Assembly (NCBI GenBank): GCA_030674875.1
Contig: JASXSU010000002.1
Span: forward strand, 496,001-560,000
Reading direction: 5' to 3'
Source: Candidatus Endonucleibacter sp. (ex Gigantidas childressi)
Lineage (GTDB): Bacteria > Pseudomonadota > Gammaproteobacteria > Pseudomonadales > Endozoicomonadaceae
Length of the DNA stretch: 64,000 bases
The position numbers and the translations under genes are program-made. Positions within the stretch are counted from its first letter, which is position 1; each line of letters opens with the position of its first letter. Below, piece after piece: positions 36,500-46,286 of this stretch. A model generated the notes under the pieces. The model searched no databases. It had not been told where the DNA came from and worked only from the letters and a program-made list of their open reading frames with translations.

Positions 36500-38506
36500 A
36501 TGCCCAAGGAAACAGCCTTAACACAACGCACGTCTTTCCCTCAAACTTCTTTGACCTGGGACGCTAATGGTCAGCCTATATCTTCTCGCTTTAATGATGT
36601 TTATTTTTCCAAAGTATCCGGCATTGATGAAACTAGATATGTTTTTCTTGAGCACAATATGCTTTCTGATAGATTTAGCCAATTATCCGTAGGGCAACAC
36701 AATAACAAATTCATTATCGGTGAAACAGGCTTTGGTACAGGTCTTAATTTTCTCTGTACATGGCAACTATTTGAACAAACAGCATCCAAAGAAAGCCAGC
36801 TTCACTTTTTTTCTACAGAAAAGTACCCACTACACGCCTCGGATTTAAGCAAGGCTTTATCCCTATGGCCGGAATTATCAGAATATGCTGACCAACTAAT
36901 TCAGAGCTACCTGCCTGCTAGTAATGGATTCCACCACATTTGTTTTTCTGAAGGACGAATTAGACTTACATTACTGGTTGGGGATGCGCTAAACACCCTA
37001 CCTTTGATAGATGCAAAAGTTGATGCTTGGTTTCTTGACGGCTTCGCCCCCTCTAAAAACCCAGACATGTGGCAACCAAAGTTGTTTAAGATAATGGCCG
37101 AAAAAAGTAATTTTCAGGCAACTTATGCCACATACACTGTCGCCAGAATAGTTAGAGATGGTCTTACGTCCGCTGGTTTTTCTGTGATAAAAACCCCAGG
37201 ATTTGGCTCCAAACGTGACATGATTCGTGGCTACCTCAGCACGCCTTTCACGCAACCCACGCATAAAGCACCATGGAATATTTATCCTATCCATCATGAC
37301 CTAGAAAAAACCGTCGCCGTTATTGGTGGAGGGTTGGCTGGTACAAGCTGCGCCCACTCTCTTGCTGAACGCGGTTGGCACGTAATCTTATTTGAGCAAA
37401 ATAAGCAATTGGCAAAAGAAGCGTCAGGAAACCCTCAGGGCATACTCTATGCAAAACTCTCGGCACACAATACATCATTAAGCCGCCTAATAACGCAAGG
37501 TTATTGCTATAGCCTTAATCTTATTAGACAGCTCGATAAAAAACACCCTGGAACCCGTCATGCCTGCGGAGTTATTCAACTTTGCACGTCAGAACACATC
37601 CGAAACCGCTATTTGCAGCTTGATCAACAATATCCACCAGAGTTCCTACAGTTTCTAGATAAGAAACAGTTATCGAATATTGCCGGAATTGATATTCTCC
37701 ATGATGGACTATTTTTTCCTGAATCAGGGTGGGTTAGCCCGCCACAAATTTGCCAACAACTAGTGCAGCATCAAGGTATAAAGGTTAAAACGGATACCAC
37801 AATTGATCAATTATGTTTTGAAGATAATCTGTGGCTTATGAAAAGCGCTGGTAAAATTATTTTCAAAACAAAAACGGTAGTTGTTGCTGGGGGAATATCA
37901 ACGCCACAGCTATCGCAACTAGCTTATATCCCCCTAAAAGGCATAAGAGGCCAAGTGACCAAAATAACAACCACAGAACAAAGTGCAAAGCTTCGCACAT
38001 GCATCTGCGGTGATGGTTATGTTGCACCAGCAACCCAAGGCTTTCACACTATAGGTGCCACTTTTGACTTTAGCTCTGATTCCAACACAGTCAGCTACAT
38101 AGATCATGAAAAAAATCTATCTATGCAAGCTAAATGGGTACCTTCCTTTTCTGAGTCTTCAGAAGGTACAAGCGCTACCATTGATGGCGGCAAGGCTGGT
38201 GTTCGTTCCACCACTCCAGACTACCTACCCATCGTAGGCCCAGTGGTGGACAGTAGACGTTTTTTAGAAGATTTTGCTAAACTGCGAACAAACAAAAAGC
38301 ATTCATTCCAACAAAAGCCTAATTACCTAAACGGACTTTATGTAACCGCCGGTCACAGCTCACGGGGCCTGATAACCTGCCCAATTTCTGGGGAGCTATT
38401 AGCCAGTATGATTAACGGCGACCCTGCTCCGCTACCCATTGATATTATTGACCAGCTAAACCCTGTTCGCTTTCTAGTGAAGAATTTGATCAAGAACAAG
38501 GTATAG
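36500..38506 (+). CDS. mnmC: Bifunctional tRNA mnm5s2U biosynthesis protein MnmC
   Basis: MnmC completes 5-methylaminomethyl-2-thiouridine at the wobble base. The N-terminal methyltransferase domain (about 1-250) has FIIGETGFGTGLNFL for SAM binding and DAWFLDGFAPSKNPDMW. The FAD-dependent oxidase domain starts near 270 with VAVIGGGLAGTSCAHSLAE and ends with YVTAGHSSRGLITCPISGE. 669 residues from ATG 36500 fits the family; the GTG at 36455 would add 15 residues from repeat-derived sequence and is less likely. It stands between the two copies of a glycosyltransferase gene. Confidence 0.93.
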   Translation: MPKETALTQRTSFPQTSLTWDANGQPISSRFNDVYFSKVSGIDETRYVFLEHNMLSDRFSQLSVGQHNNKFIIGETGFGTGLNFLCTWQLFEQTASKESQLHFFSTEKYPLHASDLSKALSLWPELSEYADQLIQSYLPASNGFHHICFSEGRIRLTLLVGDALNTLPLIDAKVDAWFLDGFAPSKNPDMWQPKLFKIMAEKSNFQATYATYTVARIVRDGLTSAGFSVIKTPGFGSKRDMIRGYLSTPFTQPTHKAPWNIYPIHHDLEKTVAVIGGGLAGTSCAHSLAERGWHVILFEQNKQLAKEASGNPQGILYAKLSAHNTSLSRLITQGYCYSLNLIRQLDKKHPGTRHACGVIQLCTSEHIRNRYLQLDQQYPPEFLQFLDKKQLSNIAGIDILHDGLFFPESGWVSPPQICQQLVQHQGIKVKTDTTIDQLCFEDNLWLMKSAGKIIFKTKTVVVAGGISTPQLSQLAYIPLKGIRGQVTKITTTEQSAKLRTCICGDGYVAPATQGFHTIGATFDFSSDSNTVSYIDHEKNLSMQAKWVPSFSESSEGTSATIDGGKAGVRSTTPDYLPIVGPVVDSRRFLEDFAKLRTNKKHSFQQKPNYLNGLYVTAGHSSRGLITCPISGELLASMINGDPAPLPIDIIDQLNPVRFLVKNLIKNKV

Positions 38507-38864
38507 GTAACAATGGCAAATAGTTTACTGATTGGTTTATCACACAGGGAAGAGCTGAACATCAACATATTTGCCCAACAGAACCCACACAATCTACCTT
38601 GAATTATGTGGATGTCTCATATTCACCATATTTTTTTATCTAAGGTTATCAAAATTGATACGGTTACATTTTTTTGTGCAAGAGTTGAGTCCAATTACTC
38701 TCTAATGTATTGCTCACCTTTATAAGCCACACGTAATACTAATATTTTAGCTGGCTTAATCATTTCAAAGTGTCCATCATTTTAGATAGCTGTTGAGGCC
38801 AATGAACTGTATTTAATCCAGAAATATCTTCTGCGCTTGTTTTGTAAATAACAATAAATTACGA
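38507..38864. other. Gene-free region after mnmC
   Basis: AT-rich, no frame of quality. A minus-strand run near 38690-38775 starts MIKPAKILVLRVAYKGEQY, then stops; it may be a relic but I recognise no family. The right edge is the start of the 1.2-kb duplication. Confidence 0.35.
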
Positions 38865-40085
38865 TCTTTTTGCTCGTGTTGGGTATTGTATTGCTGGAGT
38901 AGCTAATGTCAAAGATATGTTTGCTATCTATTGCCTAGCCCGATCTCTCCCAAAACAATATCACTTAAAACAGGATTAATCTTATGCACATCAAATTCAT
39001 TAATTGCCTTTTTTCGGCTATTTTCACCCATTCGGGTAATTTCTTTAGGATTTTCAATAAAGTAAATCATTTTTTCTGCTAAAGCCATACTATCCCAAGG
39101 TTGAACAATAAAACCATTTAATTCATCGATAACACAATCGCGACAACCTGGTACATCAGTCGTTATTATTGCTCTTCCTACAGACATTGCTTCTTGCGTA
39201 GACCTAGGGTAGCCTTCTCTATAAGAGGGTAATACAAAAACATCAGATTTAACCAAGAATTCATATACATTTGAAACATGTCCAAGGCAAGAAACAACGC
39301 CTTCTTCAACAACCAAGGCTAGTTCCTTAGAAGATAAAGCCGTTGGATTATCATAATCAAGCCCACCAAGCATTGTAAATTCCGCAGATGGGTGAATGGC
39401 TTTCACTTTTCGTGCCGCATCAATATACTCAAACACCCCTTTTTCAGCTAGTAACCTCGCAACAAAAATAAATTTAATCGATTCAGATGGTACAACTTTA
39501 GAATGAGGATAGTCATTTAAATTCAACCCGATTGGACCAACAACTTTAAATTTATTTTTGTTAAGAACACTGAATTGCAGTAAATCAACAGGATCATTTT
39601 CGTTTAAAAACAAAACTTTATCAGCAAACATATAACCTATAGAACAAAGACCTCCATGAATATATTGCAGAATACGCTTTTTTAAAGTTATTCCAAATTT
39701 ATTAGGAGTGTATATATACCCTAAACCTTCCAACATTGCTATGCGCCTAGGTACACTTGCTATTTTAGCTGCAATAGTTCCATAAATAGATGGTTTAATA
39801 AAAAAACTAAATGTGACATCAACTTTTAATTCTTTTAGTTTTCTTGATAACAACCAAGTATCTTTAATATCTTTGAAAGGAGTAATTCCGGTCTTACTTA
39901 AAGAGTAATCAACTGCAATCGCCCCCATATCCTCTACTAAAGAACGAGTTAATTCAGAATAATCTATTGCAAATAAAAAAACATCATGACCTGCTAAAAC
40001 GAGGTATTCAATAAAATCTTTACGGAAAATCATTAGTCCAGGGCTAGCATTTTGTGATATTAGTGCAACTTTCAAATTAACTTCC
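38865..40085. repeat. Dispersed 1.2-kb duplication, right copy
   Basis: Partner of 34042-35258. It contains the intact glycosyltransferase gene. At its right edge similarity stops at the start codon region (cttcctttttt here, tttccttttac there). Confidence 0.92.
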
Positions 40086-40111
40086 TTTTTTAACTCTTTG
40101 TTTTTTAGCAA
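38924..40111 (-). CDS. GT4-family glycosyltransferase, intact copy
   Basis: GT-B fold retaining transferase of the surface polysaccharide pathway, likely cytoplasmic at the inner membrane. N-terminal domain: KVALISQNASPGLMIFRKDF and FSFFIKPSIYGTIAAKIA; nucleotide-sugar domain: IKFIFVARLLAEKGVFEYID, GHVSNVYEFLVKSDVFVLP, then the donor-binding SYREGYPRSTQEAMSVGRA, like PglA- and WbpH-type enzymes. The sugar is unknown. The frame start at 40111 is a TTG; the TTG at 40075 after aaggaag matches the start region of the other copy better. Confidence 0.88.
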   Translation of the reverse strand: MLKNKELKKEVNLKVALISQNASPGLMIFRKDFIEYLVLAGHDVFLFAIDYSELTRSLVEDMGAIAVDYSLSKTGITPFKDIKDTWLLSRKLKELKVDVTFSFFIKPSIYGTIAAKIASVPRRIAMLEGLGYIYTPNKFGITLKKRILQYIHGGLCSIGYMFADKVLFLNENDPVDLLQFSVLNKNKFKVVGPIGLNLNDYPHSKVVPSESIKFIFVARLLAEKGVFEYIDAARKVKAIHPSAEFTMLGGLDYDNPTALSSKELALVVEEGVVSCLGHVSNVYEFLVKSDVFVLPSYREGYPRSTQEAMSVGRAIITTDVPGCRDCVIDELNGFIVQPWDSMALAEKMIYFIENPKEITRMGENSRKKAINEFDVHKINPVLSDIVLGEIGLGNR

Positions 40112-40725
40112 TCAAAGATATACTTGCATTGACTATTACTCCAAGGAGGAATCATGAAATCCAGATATATAAGGGCTTTCTTCAAATAGCCTGTATACTT
40201 ATTAGCCTTCTTTAACTTTCGCCTTATACTTACTTTGACGGCATTTTTCATAATAACCAACTTCTCTTTTTTTACTAGACCTAGCTTTTTATATCTAATT
40301 AACCCCTCATGGCTAACTTGTGTCGTTAGATCTGATAAAAAATCAGTTACTTTATATAAAAAATTTAATACCCCCCCTTGATATACACTATGAGCAGTAT
40401 TAACTAAGGTAAACTTAGTTATTAGCCGAACAACCCTAGTGAAAATATTTGCATGTACCATGTGACTATGAACTATATCAGGATTATAATTTCTAACTAT
40501 GCCATAAAAGTCAAACATTGACTTTTATGGCACTCTTCCCCTATTCATGCCCAATGAAGTAATCTGGACATCATTTTTAATAAACTCATACGATAATTTA
40601 CTTACAGCAATCATTGATATTACATGGCATTCATGACCTAACCTACGCATTTCAGAAGATAAATTAAGCAATTGAATATCAGCTCCACCATAATCTATAC
40701 CAGTAATAACAAACAAAATTCTCAC
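40105..40725 (-). pseudogene. GT4-family glycosyltransferase remnant with internal stop
   Basis: Two same-frame pieces: 40725-40525 (MRILFVITGIDYGGADIQLL, GMNRGRVP) and 40518-40105 (MFDFYGIVRNYNPDIVHSHM, FLSDLTTQVSHEGLIRYKKL, IMKNAV), split by one TAA. This is the N-terminal domain of a GT4 enzyme. After NAV the sequence switches to an unrelated tail (RRKLKKANKYTGYLKK) like the relic at 35256, so the donor-binding domain was lost in a fusion. The stop is part of a perfect 15-bp inverted repeat. Confidence 0.85.
40500..40532. repeat. Perfect 15-bp inverted repeat at the broken codon
   Basis: tgccataaaagtcaa, a 3-nt spacer, ttgacttttatggca. One arm matches the expected coding sequence (FDFYG); the other replaces it and brings the in-frame TAA. 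Confidence 0.9.
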
Positions 40726-40803
40726 TTAAACATCTCCATAGAAATCAAAAAACCTATTTTTCAACTAGGTGTTAAATCATATTAAATTTGTTATATTACC
40801 CCC

Positions 40804-40985
40804 TGTGCCAGCATAGTTGCCTACTTTTTGGATTTTCCCAACTTAAACAGGTATGGTCAGATAGTGATCAATGACACGCTATTCAGAAGAGTTCAAAGAG
40901 TCCATAGTTCAGCAAATTATACCACCCAATACTGTATCAGTCCTATATACGGGACAAAATACTGGAGCAACTATTACATCTATGA
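40804..40985 (+). pseudogene. IS3-family left end and orfA fragment
   Basis: Left end tgtgccagcatagttgcc at 40804. ATG 40871 opens MTRYSEEFKESIVQQIIPPN then NTVSVLYTGQNTGATITSM, the beginning of an IS3 orfA helix-turn-helix protein in degraded form. The remainder of the IS is missing. It lies between the broken glycosyltransferase and the polymerase gene. Confidence 0.7.
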
Positions 40986-41010
40986 TATTTAGTTATAATT
41001 GTCATTAGGG

Positions 41011-42045
41011 TCAAATACTTTTGCATAAAATATATTCTTCCTCCTTTTTCGAAAGTAAATATCCAATTAAAACTTGCCCAGGTATATAAAATAATGAACC
41101 ATAATGAAAAGTTGCAATCAAGCAAATCATTATAGGGATGTAATTACTTTTATGGCACTTACTTAAAATAAACATATTTATTGCAAAAAAACCATATCCT
41201 AAAACAATCTCCAACCAACCAAAGTCCTCACCATAGCCATAACCTCCTACTGACTGATCTAAATTCGACATTTTTCCGAAGGCGAACTCAAGTAATGAAT
41301 AATTTTCGAAACAAACCTCTACTTGTTTGATTTTAAAGTCAATTACAAATAAAGTATAATCCAAATTAACTCGAATCCCTAAAGAGTCAATAAAAGAAAT
41401 AAGCTCATTAGCAAACATAACAGTAAGAAAGACGAGAAATAAAAAATATTTCAAAATCTGTTTTTTATATTCAATTAATAAAGAAAGCACAAGCATCAAG
41501 ATACCAGTTCCAGACACTAGAACAAAAACATCGAAGATAAAAAACATTCTTTGAAATATACTTAAAACAAACATATTTGAGAGCATAATTAAAATAACTG
41601 CAGAAGCAGTACTCAATCCAGCAAAAGAATAAGGGCGCTGGTAATATCCTGGTTGAGAAAAATGATTTAGAGCTGAGGCATCGGGGAAATTAGGTAGATG
41701 CCTAGCATCGATTATAGTATTAATTAACACAGCTTCTATTAAGATAGTTACTAATAAAAACCAGAACAAAGAACTGAATTTTAATTTACACCCTGATTTA
41801 AAAAAAACATAAAAAAACATAAAACCAAAATACATTCGCATTACTTTACTAAGCAAAACAATATCTTGATGTTGGTAATATTTATAAATAGCTAAAACAA
41901 CTATCGTGAATATGAAAAGCCAATCATTTATTTTTAACTTTACATAAAAAAATCTATAAGTTAAAACCCAAACTACGTTACCAAAGGGATGAATAAATGC
42001 ATTAAAGAAACCCATACCAAGTAATATTTTATCCAGCACCCTCAC
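41011..42045 (-). CDS. Wzy-like O-antigen polymerase
   Basis: 344 residues with about nine to ten hydrophobic helices, including WLFIFTIVVLAIYKYY, FMFFYVFFKSG, FVLSIFQRMFFIFDVFVLV and FLFLVFLTVMFANELI, and a large loop near 215-265. Wzy proteins share topology rather than sequence, so the call rests on membrane layout, gene context and the presence of a Wzx-like flippase at 59130. It overlaps the upstream GT2 gene by 4 bp. Confidence 0.7.
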   Translation of the reverse strand: MRVLDKILLGMGFFNAFIHPFGNVVWVLTYRFFYVKLKINDWLFIFTIVVLAIYKYYQHQDIVLLSKVMRMYFGFMFFYVFFKSGCKLKFSSLFWFLLVTILIEAVLINTIIDARHLPNFPDASALNHFSQPGYYQRPYSFAGLSTASAVILIMLSNMFVLSIFQRMFFIFDVFVLVSGTGILMLVLSLLIEYKKQILKYFLFLVFLTVMFANELISFIDSLGIRVNLDYTLFVIDFKIKQVEVCFENYSLLEFAFGKMSNLDQSVGGYGYGEDFGWLEIVLGYGFFAINMFILSKCHKSNYIPIMICLIATFHYGSLFYIPGQVLIGYLLSKKEEEYILCKSI

Positions 42046-42971
42046 AAATTTTTCCTTATGTATTTTTTGTAGCTTTTTATAAAGAAAGCCGTAAAACGAG
42101 AGCCTAAGAAAGAAAGAAAATAAAGGAGTTTTAAACCTAAACTTAGACTGATATATGGCTTAATCAAACTCCTATCAACAACTTTCAAATAAAAACATTT
42201 CTCAACAAATGCAAAATACCCAATAATCATATCCATCTGTCTTATTGCATAACTTTCGCTTAACATTGGATGTTTTCTAATAAGTTTATTTCTTAAAGAG
42301 ACCCTTTCATTTAACCAATATTTTGAAGTGTGAGTCAAACTTGACACGTGTCTCCGCCATGAACACAGCTTTTTATGAACGTAACCAATATTCGTAACTT
42401 CTGATATCTGCAAGAAAAAATCATATTCTTCAACTAGAGAGAAGTCAGAATCAAATGCTATTGAGTTTTTTTCTGTCAAGCATTTACGAAACATAACACT
42501 AGGAATCATGACATTGTAACGCTTAATCCACTCTAAAAAAAGGTTGTTTTCTGCTTGTTTTTTACTGTAAAAATTTTTCAAAAACCTTCCGTTTTCGTCA
42601 ATAACTGTACCATTAGAGTATACCAAACCAAATGATTTATTATTTATTAAGTAATTTACACAAACTTCAATCCTTTCTGTAGTATATAAGTCATCACAAT
42701 CCAAAAACGAAATAAGTTCTCCATTCACTTTTGATACTGCCTGATTTCGTCCTTCCCCCAAACTAGTATGCTCTAGTGCATAAAAATACTTTATCCGATT
42801 ATCATCATACGATTTCACTATTTTAGCGCTATTATCCGTAGACTGATTATCCCAGAATATGATTTCCCAATTTTCATAAGTTTGTAAAAGAACGCTTTCA
42901 ATGGCCTCTTTTAAATATGTATCGCTATTATAACAATTCATAATAACCGAAACCAAAGGTTTATTTCCCAT
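42042..42971 (-). CDS. GT2-family glycosyltransferase
   Basis: GT-A fold inverting transferase: PLVSVIMNCYNSDTYLKEAI, ESVLLQTYENWEIIFWDNQS, GEGRNQAVSKVNGELISFLD with the metal-binding D-C-D-D, then VMIPSVMFRK and CSWRRHVSSLT. 309 residues. Likely adds one sugar of the repeat unit on the inner membrane. Overlaps its neighbours on both sides (4 and 11 bp), so it is translationally coupled. Confidence 0.9.
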   Translation of the reverse strand: MGNKPLVSVIMNCYNSDTYLKEAIESVLLQTYENWEIIFWDNQSTDNSAKIVKSYDDNRIKYFYALEHTSLGEGRNQAVSKVNGELISFLDCDDLYTTERIEVCVNYLINNKSFGLVYSNGTVIDENGRFLKNFYSKKQAENNLFLEWIKRYNVMIPSVMFRKCLTEKNSIAFDSDFSLVEEYDFFLQISEVTNIGYVHKKLCSWRRHVSSLTHTSKYWLNERVSLRNKLIRKHPMLSESYAIRQMDMIIGYFAFVEKCFYLKVVDRSLIKPYISLSLGLKLLYFLSFLGSRFTAFFIKSYKKYIRKNL

Positions 42972-44073
42972 AAAAATCTCTTATACTTTTTATAATAAAA
43001 TTTTGCTCTTCTTCTGTTAAATCATAGTGGCATGGCAAGGTTAAAATTTCTTTACTTATTTTTTCCACGATAGGTAGAGAAATAAAACCTTTATACTTTG
43101 TTAAAAGGTGATTAGGCTCATAATGAACTCCGCACTCAATACCACTCTCTATTAAATATTCACGTAGTTCATCTCTTTTTTTTACTTTAATTACAAAGAT
43201 ATGAGGCAGCACATCCACATAATCAAAATCTAAAAAACTAATGTGCTGAATATGTAGTAATTCTAATTGGTATGTTTTTGCTATACGCTGTCTTTTTATC
43301 TTAAAACTTTCAAGCCTTTCTAGCTGCACAATCCCAATTGCTGCCATAATATTACTCATGTGATAACGAAACCCTTGCTCTGTCACATCAAAGTTCCAGC
43401 TCCTATTTCCTTCAAATCTTTTTTCAGTATCTTTTTTTACTCCAAGTAGCCGAGCATCTTGTAATCGCTGTATTAACTCCTTATCTTTTGATAAAATGGC
43501 ACCGCCTTCTCCTGATGTTATATTTTTTATTCCATCAAAACTAAAGCAAATGATATCACCACGGACACCGATTAACTCACCATCTCTTTTTGAACCAAAA
43601 GCTTGCGCTGCATCTTCAATTACTCGTAAGCCAAATTCTTTAGCTAGCTTGTATACGCTATCCATTCCTTTTGAGTTACTTGCATAATGCACTGGCATAA
43701 TAGCTTTAGTTTTCTTTGTTATTTTTGAACGGGCATCACCCACATCTAAAAACAATCTGCTTTCATCCACATCGCATGAGATAGGCACGGCACCAGTTGC
43801 TGAAATAGCTTGGTAGGATGCGACATAAGTAAGCGATGGAACTAACACCTCATCTCCAGTTTTTATGTCTAAAGCGCTTAAAGATAAATGCAAAGCCGAT
43901 GTTCCAGTGTTGACGCAAACAACATCCATATCTGTTTTTAAATATTTTTTTATTTTTTTTTCAAAATCCTGTACTTCTTTTCCCATACCGAGAAGCTCAC
44001 TCTCAAGAACTTTTGCAACTGCTTTTTTTTCAGCTTCACCAATAGAGGACTTAGATAGTCTAACTTTAATCAT
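42961..44073 (-). CDS. DegT/DnrJ/EryC1 sugar aminotransferase
   Basis: PLP enzyme that aminates a nucleotide-linked keto-sugar. GTSALHLSLSALDI binds phosphate, VIEDAAQAFGSKRDG carries the PLP aspartate region, and the PLP lysine is in FSFDGIKNITSGEGGA. 370 residues is normal. Next to RfbF/RfbG and a cupin protein it may act on a CDP- or dTDP-4-keto-6-deoxy sugar; the substrate is inference. Overlaps the methyltransferase gene upstream by 8 bp. Confidence 0.9.
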   Translation of the reverse strand: MIKVRLSKSSIGEAEKKAVAKVLESELLGMGKEVQDFEKKIKKYLKTDMDVVCVNTGTSALHLSLSALDIKTGDEVLVPSLTYVASYQAISATGAVPISCDVDESRLFLDVGDARSKITKKTKAIMPVHYASNSKGMDSVYKLAKEFGLRVIEDAAQAFGSKRDGELIGVRGDIICFSFDGIKNITSGEGGAILSKDKELIQRLQDARLLGVKKDTEKRFEGNRSWNFDVTEQGFRYHMSNIMAAIGIVQLERLESFKIKRQRIAKTYQLELLHIQHISFLDFDYVDVLPHIFVIKVKKRDELREYLIESGIECGVHYEPNHLLTKYKGFISLPIVEKISKEILTLPCHYDLTEEEQNFIIKSIRDFYGK

Positions 44074-44779
44074 TTGTTACTTTTATCCAATATGTACCAT
44101 TCATCAATTTACCATACTCTATCTTCTTAAAGTTTACCTTAGTAAATATATTCATATGTTCTTCTATAGTTCTTTCGTAACCCCATAATTGTTGCCTAAG
44201 AAATCCAAATTTAGCCAAAATATTTTTAATATGGTATTTTATATTTGATTTGAAATCTGGCATATATATAGTTGCACCAACCAATAAAAATTCACTCACA
44301 GGGTATTCTTTTATATTATTGAGCATTTGCATATATGATTTATCATCAAAAATATAATCAACATAACTCATATATGCAAAATCAAATTTATGCTGCGAGG
44401 TTAATATATTAGGGAAGTATCCATTTAAAAGGTTAATCTTTTTATTGTTTTTCAACCATGCAGATACACTTAACGATGGTTCAATAGCCAATAACTTCCC
44501 ATCCCATTCCATTTTCGACAATTCATTTTCAATAAATCCACTACCACATCCAATTGATAAAACATTAGCTTTATATTTTATCAAATCATAAATAAAATCA
44601 GCTATCATTTTTTTATCTTCTTTCCATTTTAGAGGTAGTTGTTCATATGATTTAAATTTTTTAAAAAACCTATCGTAAAATTTACTATAAAACACCTCTC
44701 CAGCTTGTTGCCTAGAACTAATCTCTGTGAAACTACTAAATTCTATATCAAACCAATTTGTTTGCCAAAATTTCCTCAT
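44066..44779 (-). CDS. Class I SAM-dependent methyltransferase
   Basis: 237 residues. Motif I is NVLSIGCGSGFIENELSK, acidic loop at LLAIEPSLSV, motif II near FDFAYMSYVDYIFDD. It probably methylates a sugar precursor or an intermediate, given flanking sugar genes; acceptor unknown. The N-terminal 60 residues (MRKFWQTNWFDIEFSSF) have no match I recognise. Confidence 0.8.
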   Translation of the reverse strand: MRKFWQTNWFDIEFSSFTEISSRQQAGEVFYSKFYDRFFKKFKSYEQLPLKWKEDKKMIADFIYDLIKYKANVLSIGCGSGFIENELSKMEWDGKLLAIEPSLSVSAWLKNNKKINLLNGYFPNILTSQHKFDFAYMSYVDYIFDDKSYMQMLNNIKEYPVSEFLLVGATIYMPDFKSNIKYHIKNILAKFGFLRQQLWGYERTIEEHMNIFTKVNFKKIEYGKLMNGTYWIKVTND

Positions 44780-45195
44780 GGTGCTTTACTCCAATCATAT
44801 TTTATATCACCTAATTCAATATTTATAGCTTCCTTCGGATCGTGTTCAATTGACGCCATATTCAACAATATATTATTCTCGCCTACACCACGAAATGCCA
44901 CCCATAGACCGGCTCTTACAGTTAATCTTTGATAGTTTTTCTGTGATAGTGTGATATTAAAAAAAATATTATTTTTGCCATTGTAAGCTACAAATTCAAT
45001 TTCACCAACTGGTACAATTAAATTTAATGTCATTCTTGTGTGTTGCTTCCAGCCTTTTATATCATCTTTGTAAATAGTAGAAAAATAAGCTTCTCCAAAC
45101 CCATCAAATCCATCATCACTTTTTTTCATAACATGAAATATATTACCTTTGGGGTGATATATTTGTTTTAATGGCGTTAGAATTATTCCGTCCAT
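44776..45195 (-). CDS. RmlC-like cupin (dTDP-sugar 3,5-epimerase family)
   Basis: 139 residues with IYHPKGNIFHVMKKSDDGF, FGEAYFSTIYKDDIKGWKQH, then TLNLIVPVGEIEFVAYNG and VRAGLWVAFRGVGENNILLN, the pattern of RmlC-type cupins, in a short form. The H of the KGWKQH region is where the catalytic/metal-site histidine lies in relatives. It overlaps rfbG by 13 bp, so it likely epimerises the CDP-4-keto-6-deoxyglucose made next door. The exact reaction is inference. Confidence 0.78.
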   Translation of the reverse strand: MDGIILTPLKQIYHPKGNIFHVMKKSDDGFDGFGEAYFSTIYKDDIKGWKQHTRMTLNLIVPVGEIEFVAYNGKNNIFFNITLSQKNYQRLTVRAGLWVAFRGVGENNILLNMASIEHDPKEAINIELGDIKYDWSKAP

Positions 45196-46286
45196 ATAAG
45201 ACCTTTGTTTTTTGCCATATTTTCATATTCAACTATTTGTTCTAAAGTTTTATTTAAAATATTTTTATCTTTATTGCGATAGTATTCATAGTACCATTGG
45301 CTTGTAAATCTAATAGTATCTTGATATTCCATATTCGCTTGCCACTTCATAAAAAACAATGCTTTATCACAATTTAATTTTAGTAATCCTGCTTCATGAA
45401 ATGGTACATTATCTGTAACCGTAAAAGCATTATCTGCATTTTCAAAATGCCAATATTTACTCAAATCTTCAAGTAGTTGTTTTACAGTATGATTTTGTTC
45501 TGCTCTAGGACCAAAATTGAATGCTTCTCCATGTAAATCATCATCGATATAAAGTTCTGCTCCTAAGTTTAAATAACCACTTAAGGGCTCAAGTACATGT
45601 TGCCACGGCCTCGTTGCTTCTGGACTTCTAATTTCAACAGCTTCCCCCTTACTCCAAGCTTCCATACAATCTACAACAATACGATTTTCTGCCCAGTCTC
45701 CACCACCAATAACATTACCAGCTCTGCCAATGGCTAATTTTATATTACAACTTTCTTTTTTGAAAAATGAATGGTAATAAGATTTAACTATTAATTCAGC
45801 GGCCCCTTTGCTACTGCTATAAATGTCCTTCCCCCCCATTTTGTCATCTTCCTTGTAACCCCATACTTGCTCAACATTATCGTAAGCCTTATCACTTGTA
45901 ATAATAATCGCAGTACATTTATGATTAGATTGCTTTAAAGCTTCTAAAATATTAGCTGTCCCCATTACATTTGATGAAATTGTTTCAATAGGATCACTAT
46001 ATGACGTTGATACGATAGATTGTGCCGCAAGATGGAATACAAACTCTGGTTGTTCATTTTTTATGATCGAAACTATTTTAGAAAGATCTCGCACATCTTC
46101 TTCATAATGATCAATTTTCTCTACTAGATTCAACTTTTCAAACATTGAAGGTTTTGTTGGAATGTCTTTAGAAAGCCCAATAACATGCGCCCCCAGTTTA
46201 ACAAGCCACACACTCAGCCAACTGCCCTTAAAGCCTGTATTTCCTGTAACTAATACATTTTTATCTTTATATGTATTATTAAACAT
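45183..46286 (-). CDS. rfbG: CDP-glucose 4,6-dehydratase
   Basis: Extended SDR converting CDP-glucose to CDP-4-keto-6-deoxyglucose. NAD site VLVTGNTGFKGSWLSVWL, VFHLAAQSIVSTSYSDPIET, catalytic Y-x-x-x-K in DIYSSSKGAAELI, then RAGNVIGGGDWAENRIVVD and RPWQHVLEPLSGYLNL, all typical of RfbG. 367 residues, normal. It directly follows rfbF, its substrate supplier. Confidence 0.93.
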   Translation of the reverse strand: MFNNTYKDKNVLVTGNTGFKGSWLSVWLVKLGAHVIGLSKDIPTKPSMFEKLNLVEKIDHYEEDVRDLSKIVSIIKNEQPEFVFHLAAQSIVSTSYSDPIETISSNVMGTANILEALKQSNHKCTAIIITSDKAYDNVEQVWGYKEDDKMGGKDIYSSSKGAAELIVKSYYHSFFKKESCNIKLAIGRAGNVIGGGDWAENRIVVDCMEAWSKGEAVEIRSPEATRPWQHVLEPLSGYLNLGAELYIDDDLHGEAFNFGPRAEQNHTVKQLLEDLSKYWHFENADNAFTVTDNVPFHEAGLLKLNCDKALFFMKWQANMEYQDTIRFTSQWYYEYYRNKDKNILNKTLEQIVEYENMAKNKGLIWTE

